64,000 bases of DNA from Torreya grandis. Lineage: Eukaryota > Streptophyta > Pinopsida > Cupressales > Taxaceae. Below the pieces are notes generated by a model that worked only from the letters and a program-made list of their open reading frames with translations, made no database searches and was not told the origin of the DNA. Of this stretch, positions 24,901 through 39,900 are shown piece after piece. Made by a program: the position numbers and the translations under genes. The stretch is from the NCBI GenBank assembly GCA_037957365.1, contig JARHVA010000123.1, forward strand, positions 3,364,501 to 3,428,500, given 5' to 3'. Numbering within the stretch: position 1 is the stretch's first letter; each line of letters opens with the position of its first letter.

Positions 24901-27900
24901 TAACATGTGTGATGAAAAAACTCTATAGCCAAATGGATTCACCCTAGAATTTTATCATAAGTTAGCATGTCTATTGTCCAAGGTAATAAGGAAAGTTTAT
25001 TTGACGGGCAGAATACATCTAGCCATCAAATCTACTTTTGTTGCTTTGGTGCCTGAAGTGGGGACCTTGAAATATATAACTAATTGGTGGCTTATTTCTA
25101 TATTTAATGTCAGCTACAAGATAATTGTGAAAGTAACTGCTGATAGGCTTGATGGAACCTTTAATTCCAAGAAATCAAATTGCATGCGTCAGGCTGAAAA
25201 TTCAATCATAGCATTATTGTTGTCTTGGAGACCATTTATTCCTCTCGTAGGGCCAATGAACTGGTTCTAAAGATTGATATGGGTAACACTCATGATCTTT
25301 TAGGATTGGATTCGTTATTTAGAGTTTAGTTTTCTACTCTAGTTTGTACAACCAATGACATCATTATTGTGAGTGGCTCGCCATCTCATGGCTTTGTCAC
25401 TTTGGGGGGGATAAGAAAAGGTTGTCTTTTATCTTTTTTCTTTATAAAATGGTGGACACTCTTTGAAACCTTGTGGGTTGAACTAAAAATTATTTAATCT
25501 GATGCCCAATTAGGTAAGATGTAGTATCCCTTGTCCAATCTGCCCTCAAGTTGCTTAATTAATTCCTCAAAGAATATTGTCAAACACTTGTCATGTAACC
25601 TTCCAACGTGCTGCTATAAATTTATGAGTGTTTGTTTATTGTTTGAATGCCTTAGAATAATGCAAACTAACTACTATCAAAGTAGGAATGTAATGCAAGT
25701 TTTTTTTTTTGTATTTTCACATGCAAATATATGAACTTTACATGTAAAAATGTGCACCTACAGCCAATTGACAATTCGTCAAACAATTGACATGCAACCT
25801 AAAGAGTGCAATGTGAGCATGAACAATACATACAATATGAAAGGCAACTTATAACTCCTTCACTATTGATCTAAATAGATGTATAACAGCCAAGGCTCTT
25901 GGCTTTACAATATTATGAAAAAAAAACTCTAAGTCTGAGTACAATGGCAGCCTCTCACACTTTAAACATACATGACTGAAAATGAATGCAAAGCAACATA
26001 TAAAGACTCTGGATGAAGTGCCTAGCGCTGATGATGAAGAAGCAATCAAATAGAAATCCAAATGTGCCTCCTCTTTGTCAAATTGAACATTTCTTCAAAT
26101 CGCCCCTGTTCTGATATGAATGCCAATAATAAATAAATAGCAGCTTCTTGGTTTCCTCTCAAGCATCAAATATTGTTGCCATGACCCAAGGAATGGAGCG
26201 CCCAAGTTAGAAGGTGAAATCAATGCAAAATGAGCCTCCATGAGTGAAATCGTGGTCTTCAATGGCTGCCAGGATGACTGTAATTTTATATCAGACCTCT
26301 GCAAGTCTATGTATCAGACTTCACTTGCCTTCAATATGACTTCAATGCTACTAGTCGATGCAAATATGATGCCACTAATGAACTCCAACCCAATATGCAA
26401 GATGTCCTTAGAAAATTTGGCCTATGGCCACCAAATGAAGCCCAATAGAAAGACTGTAGTATCTTTCTCTTAGCTGCAACCCTTCGGAGGAATCTCTCAC
26501 TACCTCAGTTATGCCAATCGATGGGAGGTATCATTCCCAAAGATCACAATAAAAAATATGCAAAAACCCTTGGCTCCACAAATGAACATATCAAAGCAAA
26601 TGTCAACACTGGATGATAGAAGCTTAGTTGATCCTCTCTTTAAAATTTTTCCCAAGAGGAGGTTGATCCTTCTAGAATTAATAATCATTTAAATTATTTG
26701 ATATTAATGTTGACGTAGGAAATACAGCGCCCCAATAAAATAATCACTTAAAACACTTTAATTGATGTGTCTTGGCCCCATTCATTAAAAACACTTTATA
26801 ATTGACCTTAAATAATTAATTATTAATTAAGTTACCTTTATTAATAATTAAATAATAATAACTTGCTCAAAAAGGCTTATTTCACTAAGTCAACTAAAAT
26901 TCAGGATCAACACTACAAATACCATATGTCCAAATGCCCTGCCAAAAATATTATCTCAGGAAAGATGACTTACTATAAATAGTATGTCAAACTGAGCCAA
27001 AACAAACATTTGCAATGGCCTAAACCTGAACCTAATGAAGCACTGGTGAGAAGTAATGTCCCATATGACCAGGCAACAGCTACCAATAGACCCTCAAATC
27101 AAGTCCATTAGCCTACGAGGGTCGAAATAATAGGCTAACCCCCTCTGTAACTGATATTGACTAAGAAGGGGACATTACATAAGATAAACTCTCTTGTCCA
27201 GCATGTCGAGGTGATACCATTGGACCTTTGCCATTTTGGAAGAGTTGGAATGATTGCTTTTGTGATTAGGTGAGATGAGTGTGTCATCGTGATTGCCTGG
27301 CCTTTGGAAACTTATGCATATTCCCTCGTTGGAGAAATTCTCCACAACAAGGTTTGAATTCGAGCATCCTAATAAGCATGGGGTGGCATTTGAGCTTTGA
27401 GTCTTACTAGAAGTATTGTTGATATCCTCATAGTTAATCATAGTTATTTTTAAACAATACCATCCTTTCAAGGGGGTCTTGACTGGAAGAAACTTGAACA
27501 TAGCGTCACACTTAGATCATTTTAAGATGAGTGGTGCAAAATGTAACTTACAGAAGTCAAATGGTGCAATGATTATCTACATTCTTGAACATTCCAAGGA
27601 TGATGTCAATTCCCTTTTTTTCTCTTTGGGAGTATCAATGGATAAGGCCTTTTGAAGCCAAAACCCAAACTGGAACTTGACCAAATAGAGTTCTAAATTT
27701 ATTAGGTAAGGTGGTGACACTTAAATCTACCATGTTTAAGCTTCCAACTTGCTCCTTGCTCCTTGCTCTAGTGAGTGTGCCTCAGAAATTGTTGTCAAAT
27801 GATTTGTGAAATTGCTTAATGATTACTTATGGGGTTCTCATAAAGAGTTGTTCGAGAGGATATCGATAGGTAGTACATCCAAGTCACTTGGACTCTCCTT

Positions 27901-30900
27901 AGCAGCTCAGTGCCAAGCTTGCCTTCTATGTTGAGCACTTCTTGCAGCTGGTGGATGGTGTTATTCATCGCCTTGACTATCTCCACCGTCATTGGTCTCA
28001 CGGCTTGGCATTTACCCTTGACCAGTTGAGGGCATGCTCACACCAGTTGTGGGTTGCAATTGATCATCATATTCCATGTGGAGACTGGATTTGTCATCTT
28101 TGCTCCCTCCAAGAGGTGGAGATTAAGGAGCACTTTATTTTCAGATGCCCTATTTATTATGAGATGCAGGGGAGATACCATTGACTTTATAGAGACTTGG
28201 GAAACTCCTCATCCACTTTATTTTGGTATCCGGATCAGCAATGCCTGGCCCTTTTTCTTTGGGAGGTTGTCACCCTTCGACGTAGGTCCTTACAGGGAGG
28301 CCCAAGAGCCCCTAGGTTGATCACATCATTCTTTCAACCCCTCAAAGAGATTGGTGCGATTAAGTGACCTTTGGTGACTATTGATTCACACACTAAGGGG
28401 TGTAGGTCACTAAGGTGATGCTCATCTCTGTGCAACACTACTTTTTAGGTACCCCAACACTAGCTCCTGCAAAGCATCATGAATCTGCTTCTTCACGATT
28501 GCCACCTAGGTTGTGGAGGCAAGCACACATTTATGAGTTTTTTTGTTGCTACAGGGGCTTCTTTGGCCTTGGATGTTAGGAGGGATTCTAGGGGGATTGC
28601 TTTGCTTCCTCTTAGGATTACCCAACCTGGCCCAGCGCTAGACATTACCCGAGGAGCATTGCCAGATCTTATATTGGCACTTTCATAGTGACAAACAATG
28701 ACATATGATTCCTCTTATTTCGAGCATGGTTAGAGATGTTTGATGAGGCTACCATCCAATCCCTCTAATTTTCTTCTTTCAACAACGCATGCTCTTTGGG
28801 GGTTCTTACTTCCTTCACATGGCTATTTTTAATGTCCCCATTTCCGGCATGATCACCTATTATATGTCAGCTAGCCTGATTGTTCTCGTAGGCTACGTTG
28901 AAGAGGCAAGGGAATACCTTGGATAGTTAAATTATATATTTAACGATTTTTCCTTGGCAAAACGAAAGTGGAATGACTTTCGATATTTGTGTGATATTTT
29001 TGGAGAAGTAAAAAATATTAAATAATTTGCTAAGGGTAGGAGCGAACCACTTGGAGAGTGGAAAAAAAGAAAAAATAAGAGAGAAATGGGAAGTAAAACA
29101 AATGACAATTAATGTAATAATTTATTTATTAACATATTATATTTTGGCCAAAGGTGACTGCCCAAGTTTGTAGAAGGAAAAATAAACATAAATGTTGGAG
29201 GTGGACTTAAAAATAAAATAAATCATATTGTATTCGGGTGCCCAAGTTGAAGATTATAAATAAGGCATTTGGGAGTCATTTTTGATCATCTTATGTTATT
29301 GTCATTTTATATTCAGAAAATTTCTCTTTGGCTGTAACAGAGTTTCAACTTTATTCCAAGGACGAATACCCTTGGGAATCCAGTGAGTTGGACGAAAACC
29401 TAGTTCACCGTGTGAAGAGTTCATGACGGAGCTCTAACTGGACTTCATTGCATTATTTTTGGCATCATTTTGGAGCACATAGGCATCATTATACAAATTT
29501 GGAGCTGCTAGGGTGTAATTTTCCCAATTTGAAGTAATTGCCATCAAATATCGAATTGGAAAGGAGCGATTAGGGCAAAAAGGTATATAATTTTGATTGC
29601 AGGTTATTGTAGCCACTGTGGCAAAAATATTTATGAAATTTGTGGAAGGGTTGGTGAGTTATAAAGTCGGAAGTTCATCCTCAAACCCTAGCCATGGCTA
29701 TAGGAGGAAATCGCCACATTTGGAGAGACATATTTTATGATTTGGAGCTTCATTCCAATTGGCCAGCATTAAGGAGAAAATCGTGGCCTTTGATAGGTGA
29801 AATCGCAGCTTTTGGAGGAGAAATTGTGGGTTATAAAGTGTAAATCAGTCTTGCCATACATCAACAATTTAATTGCAGACATTAGGGTTTGAATTTAGAA
29901 GAGGAAAGGATCATAAATTTACTTGTGGAAAACCTCAAACCCTAGGTGCTTCATCACAAGCCTAGTCACTGCCATTATTAAGAATTTTTGGGCATGTTTG
30001 AATGTTAATCAGACTTTGGGACAGCTACAGCAGTTACAGGATCAGTTACAGCAGTCTAAAGCTTTATGTTCAGTCACTACAAATCACTTCAGCCTTCATT
30101 CATTGATCATAGAAGTCACATTGTTGAAGAGCTAACTCACGGGTATGTTGTAATCAATTTAGCATTCAAATCTTTTCATCTTGTATCCATTGTCATATGA
30201 TGTAATCAGTCTGATCCAAATTGTATCAGACTTGATATCTGTTGTATTCAACCCTGTTATAGTGATAATAAAATCAGATTTGATGTTGAATGCTTAATAT
30301 TTGTTTATGCAAATCTGTTGGTTATCATTTCCATTTATTAGCAAATGTTTTGGTATTGAAAATCAATCAAAAACAAGCAAAACAAACACCTAAACACCCA
30401 AAAATCAGAACTCAGTCACATTGAATGCCAAGTGTTTGACAAAATGCCAAACCATCAAAAATGAAAATTAAGGGGCAGATTGACAAGGGGTTGTTATAGT
30501 GGTATTAGGGCTTGGATCTTGCCAACCTGTTGGGTAAAATTAGTGGATTGCATTTCAGTTTGGGTCGATTTTAAGTTATGGACAGCGAGTTAGTAAATTA
30601 TGAGAAAGATGTCTAGCATGGAAAAGATCATGAAGGACTTTGCTCAAACACAGCGAAGGTTAGTTCATTTTGAAAATTCTCTTTCGAGACAATCTAAGCA
30701 CTCTAGTGACTCAGCCACATCTACAAGTAAAGGTTTAACACAACAAGGTGGAAGAGAAGAAATACTTAGCATGTTTAAGAAATATGATACTCTCCCTCAA
30801 TATGTTAAGAAAGAATTACCTTTCATTGATTTCATGGACTTGCATCCAAGGCAACACTACAAGACTGAATTGGCAAAGAAACAATACCATATGATAGCTC

Positions 30901-33900
30901 TTGATCTATTTGCACAAGAAGAGGATAGAAAAACTACAAGTAAGGTTTGCAAAAATCTTCACGAGGAGTTTGAAAAACATGTTGTTTTAGTAAATGAGGA
31001 TAAAAGGATATAATCTTGTAATTATTGTAATGTGGCCCCATTATCCTTACAAGAAGAAACAAGAGGCATCTCCAAAGGAAGCGAATATGAGTCCCTTTGA
31101 CATAGAGCATGTTGGTTTAGAGCTTGACATTGATAAACCATATGAAGGTATGGATTCTATTGGTGCTCCTTTGGTTGATCACAATGCTGTCCCACCATTC
31201 ATGCTTCAATATTGCAAAGCATCTACAAAAGAGAGCTGACTTTGATGATGATAAATTCTCTACACATGAGGGCAAATCAGTAAAATTGTTGCATGGCAGC
31301 CAAGGTCACTTTGATGACTTTGATCAAAGGTCTTTAGCATTGCAAGATCTGGAAGATCAAGTTGATAAGCATTCCTCATTACCTACAGCCAAATTCCAAT
31401 CTTCTATGGCAGCCACATCTAAAGAAAGGCATGAGGTAAGGTCTGAATTTCTAACTTATAACAGCAGTCCTAATTTTCTGATTTGCAACAACAGAACTTT
31501 ACCTTTGCATACTCATGAGTTAGCAGCTCATATTCATGGAGAAGACAATGCTATGGAGTCACCTAATGTTGGCATTCAAGTTTTGAAGATAAACACGAGT
31601 CATCGGTTGATGATGCAACTAGTAAGAGGACTGATTTTGTGCATTATGGCATAGCAGATGTTAAAAGAACCCAAAACTTGTGTGATGAATGGTTGAGGAG
31701 AGCTAGGGAAGCCAAGTTGATGGCTGCCCAATCAAAGCAGCACCTTACGATGGTAAGGGAAAAGAAGAAATCAGAATTGTATGCTCCTTGTGGACCAGCC
31801 AACAATGTTATGCATGCATGTGAAGAGGAAAATAAATATGAATCAAATTTGGATAAGAGTTTAATCCCTATTGAGAACTTGATGAGGCTTTTAGTGTTAA
31901 GACAACACCGTCTTGATGATGTTTTCTTGATAGTGCATGTGGATAGAAGTGTTCCAGCCCTAATCCATTGGTTGCTAGTTCATACATCAATGATAGATGG
32001 CTGTCCTACATTGTTGGTCATGGAATTTTCAGATTGTACTTTGGTGACAGCAGTTATTTGGATAGATTGGAAAGGTTGGGATCACTATTTCATTGTTGGA
32101 TATTGGCATGGTGATGATCTTCTATCATCATATGTCATTGGAGATACTTTTTGTATCATCATAGGAATGGTTTTTAGTTTGTATAATGCTGTTCTGATTT
32201 ATATCAGCAACCTAGCATGGGTTGGCATATTCCCCTATGCACTTGTGACAGGGATATATCACATTCCTATGAGATCATTCAGGTTTAGATGGATAATTAG
32301 CATTGAGGACAAGACGATAGACATCTATTTCTTCATTTCTTGTTGGGGTGATGGTATAATGACTTGGGATCCAGGTATTGGTTTGATTGATACACTTCTT
32401 TACAGGGATCATGGTGAGTTGTTTCACCTCTTGGTTGGTGATGATTATATCAGAGTGGAGCAGCGGAAGAGTTGGTACAGGTAGTCATGCTTCAGAGCTT
32501 TGGATTTGTATATCGTTCTTCATATTCATATTGGAAGATACTTGCCACTTGATGATACTTTACATCATGCAGGTTTGCAATTGCTTGTGGGCAAGCAACC
32601 CTGGGAAGGGAGGACTGTAATGTCCCCATTTCCGGCATGATCACCTATTATATGTCAGCCAACCCAATTGTTCCTGTAGGCTAAGTCAAAGAGGCAAGGG
32701 AATACCTTGGATAGTTAAATTATATATTTAACTATTTTTCCTTGGCAAAACGAAAGTGGAATATGACTTTGGATATTTTTGTGATATTCTTGGAGAAATC
32801 GAAAATATTAAATAATTTGCTAAGGGTAGGAGCGAACCACTTGGAGAGTGGGAAAAAAGAAAATAAGAGAAAAATGGGAAATAAAACAAATGATAATTAA
32901 TGTAATATTTTATTTATTAAAATATTATATTTTGGCCAAAGGTGACCACCCAAGTTTGTAGAAGGAAAAATAAACATAAATGTTGGAGGTGGACTTAAAA
33001 ATAAAATAAATCATATTGTATTTGGGTGCCCAAGTTGAAGATTATAAATAAGGCATTTGGGAGTCATTTTTTATCATTTTAAGTTATTGTCATTTGATAT
33101 TCAGAGAGTTTCTCTTTAGTTGTAACAGAGTTTCAGCGTTATTCCAAGGACGAAAACCCTTGGGAATCCAGTGAGTTGGACAAAAACCTAGCTCACCGTG
33201 TGAAGAGTTCATGATGGAGCTCTAATTGGACTTCATTGCATTATTTTTGGCATCGTTTTGGAGCACAAAGGCATCATTATACAGATTTGGAGCTGCTAGG
33301 GTGTAATTTTTTCAATTTGAAGAAATTGCCATAAAATATCAAATTGGAAAGGAGCGATTAGGGCAAAAGGTATATAATTTTGATTGCAGTGTATTGTAGC
33401 CGATGTGGTAGGAATTTCTATGAAATTCGTGGAAGGGTTGGTGAGTAATAAAGTTGGAAAGTCATCCTCAAACCCTAGTCGTGGCTATAGGAGGAAATCG
33501 CTACGCTTGGAGGGACATATTTTATGATTTGGAGCTTCATTCCAATTGGCCAACATTAAGGAGAAAATCATGGCCTTTGATAGGTGAAATTGCACCTCTT
33601 GGAGGAGAAATTGTGGGTTATAAAGTGTAAATCAATCTTGCCATACATCATCAATTTTATTGCAGACATTAGGGTTTGAATTTGGAAGAGGAAAGGATCA
33701 TAAATTTACTTGTGGAAGACCTCAAACCCTAGGCACTTCATCACAAGCCTAGTCACTGCCATTATTGAGAATTTTTGGGCATGTTTGAATGTTAATCAGA
33801 CTTTGGGACAACTACAACAATTACAGGATCAGCTACAACATTTTGAAGCTTTTTGTTCAGTTATTACAAATCACTTGAAGTTTTCAACCTTCATTCATTA

Positions 33901-36900
33901 ATCATAGAAGTCACATTGTTGAAGAGCTAACTCACAGGTATGTTGTAATCAGTTTAGCATTCAAATCTTTTCATCTTGTATCCATTGTCATATGATGTAA
34001 TCAGTCTAATCCAAATTGTATCAGACTTGATATCTGTTGTATTAAGACCTGTTATAGTGATAATAAAATCAGATTTGAGGTTGAATGCTTAATATTTGTT
34101 TATGCAAATCTGTTGTTTATCATTTCTATTTATTGGCAAATGTTTTGGTATTGAAAATCAACAAAAAACAAGCAAAACAAACACCTAAACACCCAGAAAT
34201 AAGAACTCAGTCACATTGCATGCCAAGTGTTTGACAAAATGCCAAACCATCAAAACTGAAAATTAAGGGGCAGATTGACAAGGGTTTCTTACACTATTTG
34301 TATTGTTAACATAACCACATGGGTTGAGAGATTTTGTGCTCTGGATTTACCCCCACATTTACTTTCAGTACTTTTGTTCTTTTATTTAGTTAGTCGTTGT
34401 CCCCAGGGTCCTTTTACCCTAGCACTTTCTATTGTAATTGGGTGTATTCTTGAGTCCCATTGACCTACTTTTGGTCATTCGTGGACATTAATATGATTTC
34501 TTTTCTTTCTCAAGGTAGAAACTACAAATGTAGAACTGGATTGGTAGTCTATGATCTAGAAGGTTTATGTATTTGAGATATTATGTGGCTTCTTTTGATT
34601 AAAGGTGAAATCAGGTTGTGGGACTATTTAGCTAATAAACAACTACTCTGAAAGGGTTTGCCAACCTAAGTACTTTTATTCTTCTAGCTACGACACAATC
34701 TTATCCTCAAAGTCAATATGTCCTTGTGGACAGATAATTCCAATCTTTTCTACAATTTTGGTTGTGACGGTGTGGGTGTTGATGTATATGTAGTCATTTG
34801 GTGTAGGCATCAATGCCTTTCACTTCAGGAGGGGTGTGGTTTCTATCCTTAATGACACGATTTTCAGGTTCATGATGTTAGAGAAGTCCACCACTTATAA
34901 AATAATAGAAAACAGGGACGGGAGGCTGTACTTTTTTATGGTTTGGTTTGGGATGTGATGCAGGACGAAAACTTCCGATAGGAATTACATAAGCTAAATG
35001 AATCTATTTGTAAAGTCCATTTCTCTAAGGCTAGATATCTACGATGCAAAATAACTTAGATGGGAAGATAGGTTCTCTAAATTTATCACCAAAGATTTTT
35101 TTTAGCAGCTTACATAGTTTTTTAGTTTGTCAACCTATTTTCACACTTGTGTGGAAGAGGGTGGTGAAAATATGATCTTCCCAGAGAAAATATCTGTTTT
35201 TTGTTTGAAGCTTCTAGAAACTCACCTAAGGGGATGTGGTCCATAACCCGCACTTAACCTTTAGAGGGACACTTTTTGCAACAAGAATCTAACCTTAGTT
35301 ATGCCTTCAAACTTTGTCCAACATACTAGCAAGCTAAGGTTCTGTTGGAACATAAGAAAATGTATTTGGTGTATGTTATATAGGGACTTGTGCCACTGAA
35401 GCAAATTCTTGACAGGGCAGTTGTATGTTGTCCTCTATTTTTGAATGATGAGGATATATTTGGGCATTCTTCTGGGAATGTCAATGGGTTGTGAAGATCT
35501 GACAACCAACCTTTGAAAGCTATGTGTAATGTCCCATTTTCTAAAAATAAAATAATATTATTATTAAAAAAAAAAGTATTTTTAAATACTTTAAATAAAA
35601 GTAATAATATGCCTTAGTTGCCAAAAGTGATATGTTGACAACTCTTTATTTTTGACTTAAGAAGGGGACTTTTAAGGGTCATGGGCAAGATTAGCCCTTA
35701 AGTGAATTTATTAGGAAGCTACTTTTTGATTATTTGAATTTTCTCTCTAAGTGGAATGCACCCCTTTGGGGAAAGGATATAAAAGGGAAAGAGATTTTTT
35801 TTTAATACTCATGTTATGTTTGATGAATCGAATTTTGAGTTCGAGCACGAAACACTTGGCTTCTCCACTAAAGACGACGAAAACCCTTAACTCCATTTGG
35901 GTAGCTTCATTTCAGAGGCCGCAAAAGGCAAATTTGAGCAGTTGGTGGTTTTCTAGGGCATCATTTGGTGGTGCGCAGCAATTTGCAGGGTTCAGAGAGG
36001 GAGACGTGGTTGTTGAAGACCCTTTGGAGGGTGACAAACAAACTACATTGCAAGACCTTTTTAGGTCAACTACCCACTTGAGGGGCCTATCCTAGGGTGG
36101 CGACCCACTTTGGGGAAGGAAATCTGCAGTTCTAGAGTAGATTATTGTAGATTTTGATTTATTTACCGTCAGATAATTAGTTGGTATTTGTTTGTGATTT
36201 TTTAGCCCTACACTTGTATGCAAAATCATATTTGAAGGTGTTTCATGAGCTGTAATTTGGCTAGTATTTTGATAATAAAATATTGCAATTGGTGCCATAA
36301 ATGTGTATTTGCAGAATTATGATTTTTTTGTTAGAGTTTGATATAAAAATAAAAAATTATTCTTGTGGGTGTTAGGGTTTGTGGTTAATTACCAGATTAG
36401 CATGATGTGCCTTAAGAGGGGCATTACAGTGGTATCATAGCCAAATTCTTGGCTAGTTGTGGGGTGTGAGTTGGCTTCATGCCAAGCAGTGATAGGAGAG
36501 TGAGGTACTACGAAAGGGAAAAGAAAAAGGGTCTAGAAAATTAGGAAGAAGATCAAGAGCAGCCAAGGTAAAACTTGGAACAGCCAAGGCATAGTGACAT
36601 GGGTGATTCGAATAGGGCTAGGTTTGATAATTTTTTTCAAACACAAGAGCGGTTGAGGGAAATTATGGCTGAATTCGTTCAAACCATGAAGGATATGGAC
36701 TCAAGCCACACAATGGTGAAGGCAACACTTCAAGTACATACAACCACCCTTCCCCCCCCATCTAGAGTGACACTTGGATCTACACAAAGGCCTAATCAAA
36801 CCAACTTCTTTTGTAGGGAGGAAGTCATTCCAGAAAGGGAGGAGCAACCTTCTATACAGAATGATGTGGTAGCAAACTTGAGGAATATATGACTTTTCCA

Positions 36901-39900
36901 CTGGCAATCAAAGAAGAAATGAGCCTTGTAGATTTCGTGGCATTGAAGAAAGGCAATTATGGTTCTAGGGCTAGTCATAAACCAAGGAACAATCCAAGAG
37001 ATCTTCAACATGCCTTGAGAAAGGAAGAGGAAAAGAATTTTCAAATTGTAAGAAGGGAGAATAAAGAAAAATCTGAGTTGCAAGTAATTTTGAAGGAAAA
37101 TGATGGGAAGTCAAACCCTCGTGAGAATTCCAAGGAGGAAATCAAGAAGCAAGAGAATTCAGATATGAAAGAAGTTAGTGAGCAGCCCATAAAGGAATCC
37201 ACTATAAAAATGGAAAGTGGAAAACCTTCAGTAAAAACATGTATGGCTCTTGATAAACACAAGGATGGTTGTGCCAAGGTAAGTCCTTCAAAAGCCCCTA
37301 CTTCTAAATCTGAAAAAAGAAGTAAACAATTAGATTCCAGCCCAAGGTATGAAAAGAAAGGTCATATTTCAGGTTTGTTGTTTCATGTTGGGCCATTTCA
37401 TATTTATTGTTATCATGGTAAGCAATTGGATTATTTTCATAGAAAAGATTTATTGTATCACTATGATACTATGTTCTTACAATATTTTGATCCTCATGAA
37501 AATCATTCTAACAATGAGGATAAGATGAAGGGTACTAAATGAAAAGAGAGTCTTTTCCAAGAAACCCCTATCGATCTTTTGAGCATTACAAAGATTGAGC
37601 CATTGCCATAGGAGATGGATTTTTAGGACAGCCAAAGGTATGAAAGTGCTATGGATTTGTTGCTTCCTACTATGTCTTTTCAGATGTGTTGTCATCATGG
37701 GCAACATGTTGAAAATAATGATCATATGTCAAGCTTGATGCTTCATAGAATATCACGGCGAAAATTGTGGTTATCGTGGGCAACATATTGAAAATGATGA
37801 TAGAGTGATAAACACTTTGAGTGGCAGAGGGCACATAGATCATTTCATACAAGTTCCAAATTACTTGTACATGAAAGTTTGGGCTCCGGGTGATCTTTGG
37901 AGATACAAGAAGGGTAAGGTCTTTGAGGAGTTCAATGTTGCTATTGTTAATGAATTTTTTATCTCATGCATTTGGCTTGAAACGAAGTTTATGAGATACC
38001 TTTGGTTGGTTGATATTGTTGAAGCATTTTCAGTCATTGTATTGTTGATTTCAACCCCTATATCACTGTCATTTCTGAATTTTGTGAAGAAATTAAAACA
38101 TGACAACTACTGCCCTATTCTTTTTGCTACTATGTGCAACAAAACCAACCCCTTAATAATTTTTACAACAGCCACAAGAGCATTTTTAGTCACAAGGTGG
38201 AAGGATCTTCTACCTACCATCAATGAGGGATTGTTTGTAGCTATTATGGAAGAGTTTTTAGCCACCACAATGCTGATTATGAGCAATAAAATGCAACGGT
38301 ACAACTACAATCATGTGTGGGACAGCAAGAATGGACCTTTGAAAGTCCATCACACGAATGGAAACTATGAAGAAGATGCAAGCATGGGAGGAGAATTGAA
38401 CAACATGCCTACAAGGCATGGTGAAGCAGTTGAAGGAATGGTGTGGAGAGCTCTTGATTTCATTGTCATGTTTGTTTTATGTGTAGGTTTAGGAACAACC
38501 CATATGAGTGTTGATAAAGAAACTCTTATCAGTCAAAGAGTGCATAGTTTGCATATGTCCAAGGAAAGTACAATGATCATGACATGTGACAAGCATGAGT
38601 GGGGGTAGTTGAGTTTGTTTTCAGCCCACAATAAAAATATGGGACCCATTGAAGCTCAAGGCTATGTTCATGAAGCAAGCATTTGGGGTTGCAAGTTCCC
38701 AAGATTGAAGTGGGATCCATGTATTTCAGAGATAATAGAAAATGAACTTGCATTTGTTTGAGGGGAAGCAAATTTGGGAAGGGTGGACTGTAATGTTCCA
38801 TTTTCTAAAAAATAAAATAATATTATTATTGAAATAAAAAATATTTTCAAATACTTTAAATAAAAGTAATAATATGCCTTAGTTGTCAAAAGTGAATACG
38901 TCGGCAACTCTTTTCTATTTTTTACTTAAGAAGGGGACTTTTAAGGGTCATGGGCAAGATTAGCCCTTAAGTGAATTTATAAATAAGTTTTTTGATTATT
39001 TGAATTTTCTCTCAAATGGAACACACTCCTTTGGGGAAAGGATATAAAAGGGAAAGAGGAGTTTCTTTTGGATACTCATGTTATGTTTGATGAATTGAAT
39101 TTTGAGTTTGAGCACAAAACGCTTGACTTTTTTCCATTAAAGACGACAACCTTCACTAGAAACTTGGAGTTAAGGATGGAAACCCTTAATCTCATTTGGG
39201 AAGCTTCATTTCAGATGTTGCAAAGGGCAGATTTGAGCAATGGTGGGTTTCTAGGGCATCATCTAGTGGTGCGCAGCAGTTTGTAGGGCTCAGAGTGGGA
39301 GATGTGGCTGTTGAAGATCCTTTGGAGGGTGGAAAACTATATTGCAAGACCTTTTTAGGTCAGTGACCCACTTGAGGGGTCTATCCTAAGGTGGCCACTC
39401 ACTTTGGGAAGAAAATCTGCAGTTCTAAGGCAGATTATTGGAGATTTTGATTTATTTACAATTAAATAATCAGCTGGTATTTGTTTGCGATCTTTCAGCC
39501 CTACACTTGTATGCAAAAATCAGATTTGAAGGTGTTTTATGAACTGTAATTATTCTAGAATTTTTGTCAAGTATTTTGATAATAAAATATTGCAATTGGT
39601 GCCATAAATATGTATTTCCAAAATTCTGAATTTTTTAATAGGGTTCGATATAAAAATCAAAAATTACTCTTGTTGGTGTTAGGGTTTGTGATTAATTTCC
39701 AGATTTGCATAATATGCCCTAAGAGGGACATTACACCATGACATAAACCATCTTTATGCTGAAATATAAAAGATACAACACCTCATTGAATTTTTTTCCT
39801 GTGGGGATAATTTTTGGGAGCTCAACAAGATGTGGTTTGCTGGTGCAAATCAGGTTCATGTCTTACTGCTTGAAGTTAAACCACTCAGTTATGCAGTATG

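Larger units (their letters stand above)
28823..34298 (+). mobile_element. Non-autonomous LTR retrotransposon 1, PAP intron 4 (TSD CTATT)
   Basis: The LTRs are 28828-30498 (1,671 bp) and 32616-34293 (1,678 bp), starting TGTAATGTCCCC (TTT.. in the left copy) and ending TTACA/TTATA. A perfect CTATT duplication lies at 28823-28827 and 34294-34298. A degenerate tRNA-Met primer site (tggtattagggct) starts at 30500. A purine tract (gggaagggagga) lies just before the right LTR. The 2.1-kb interior has a gag N-terminal-like frame (30600-31013) and a 281-codon frame (31639-32484) but no protease, reverse transcriptase or integrase. It is therefore a large non-autonomous element. In the first ~120 aligned LTR bases I count about ten differences, mostly transitions. 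Confidence 0.95.
35520..39740 (+). mobile_element. Non-autonomous LTR retrotransposon 2, PAP intron 4
   Basis: The LTRs are 35525-36428 (904 bp) and 38789-39735 (947 bp), starting TGTAATGT(C/T)CCATTTTC and ending ATTACA. The flanks are ctatg (35520-35524) and ccatg (39736-39740), a 5-bp target duplication with one later change. The primer site tggtatcatagcc starts at 36430, one base after the LTR. The purine tract gggaagggtgga precedes the 3' LTR. The 2.4-kb interior has frames at 36575-36892, 36889-37542 and 37805-38608 but no reverse transcriptase or integrase. It has the same plan as element 1. Confidence 0.93.

Noticed and set aside
25531..26473. Small frames on both strands
   Set aside because: They lie inside the solo LTR, which is non-coding.
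27175..27501. 108-codon minus-strand frame
   Set aside because: It is antisense to LINE sequence and has no domain.
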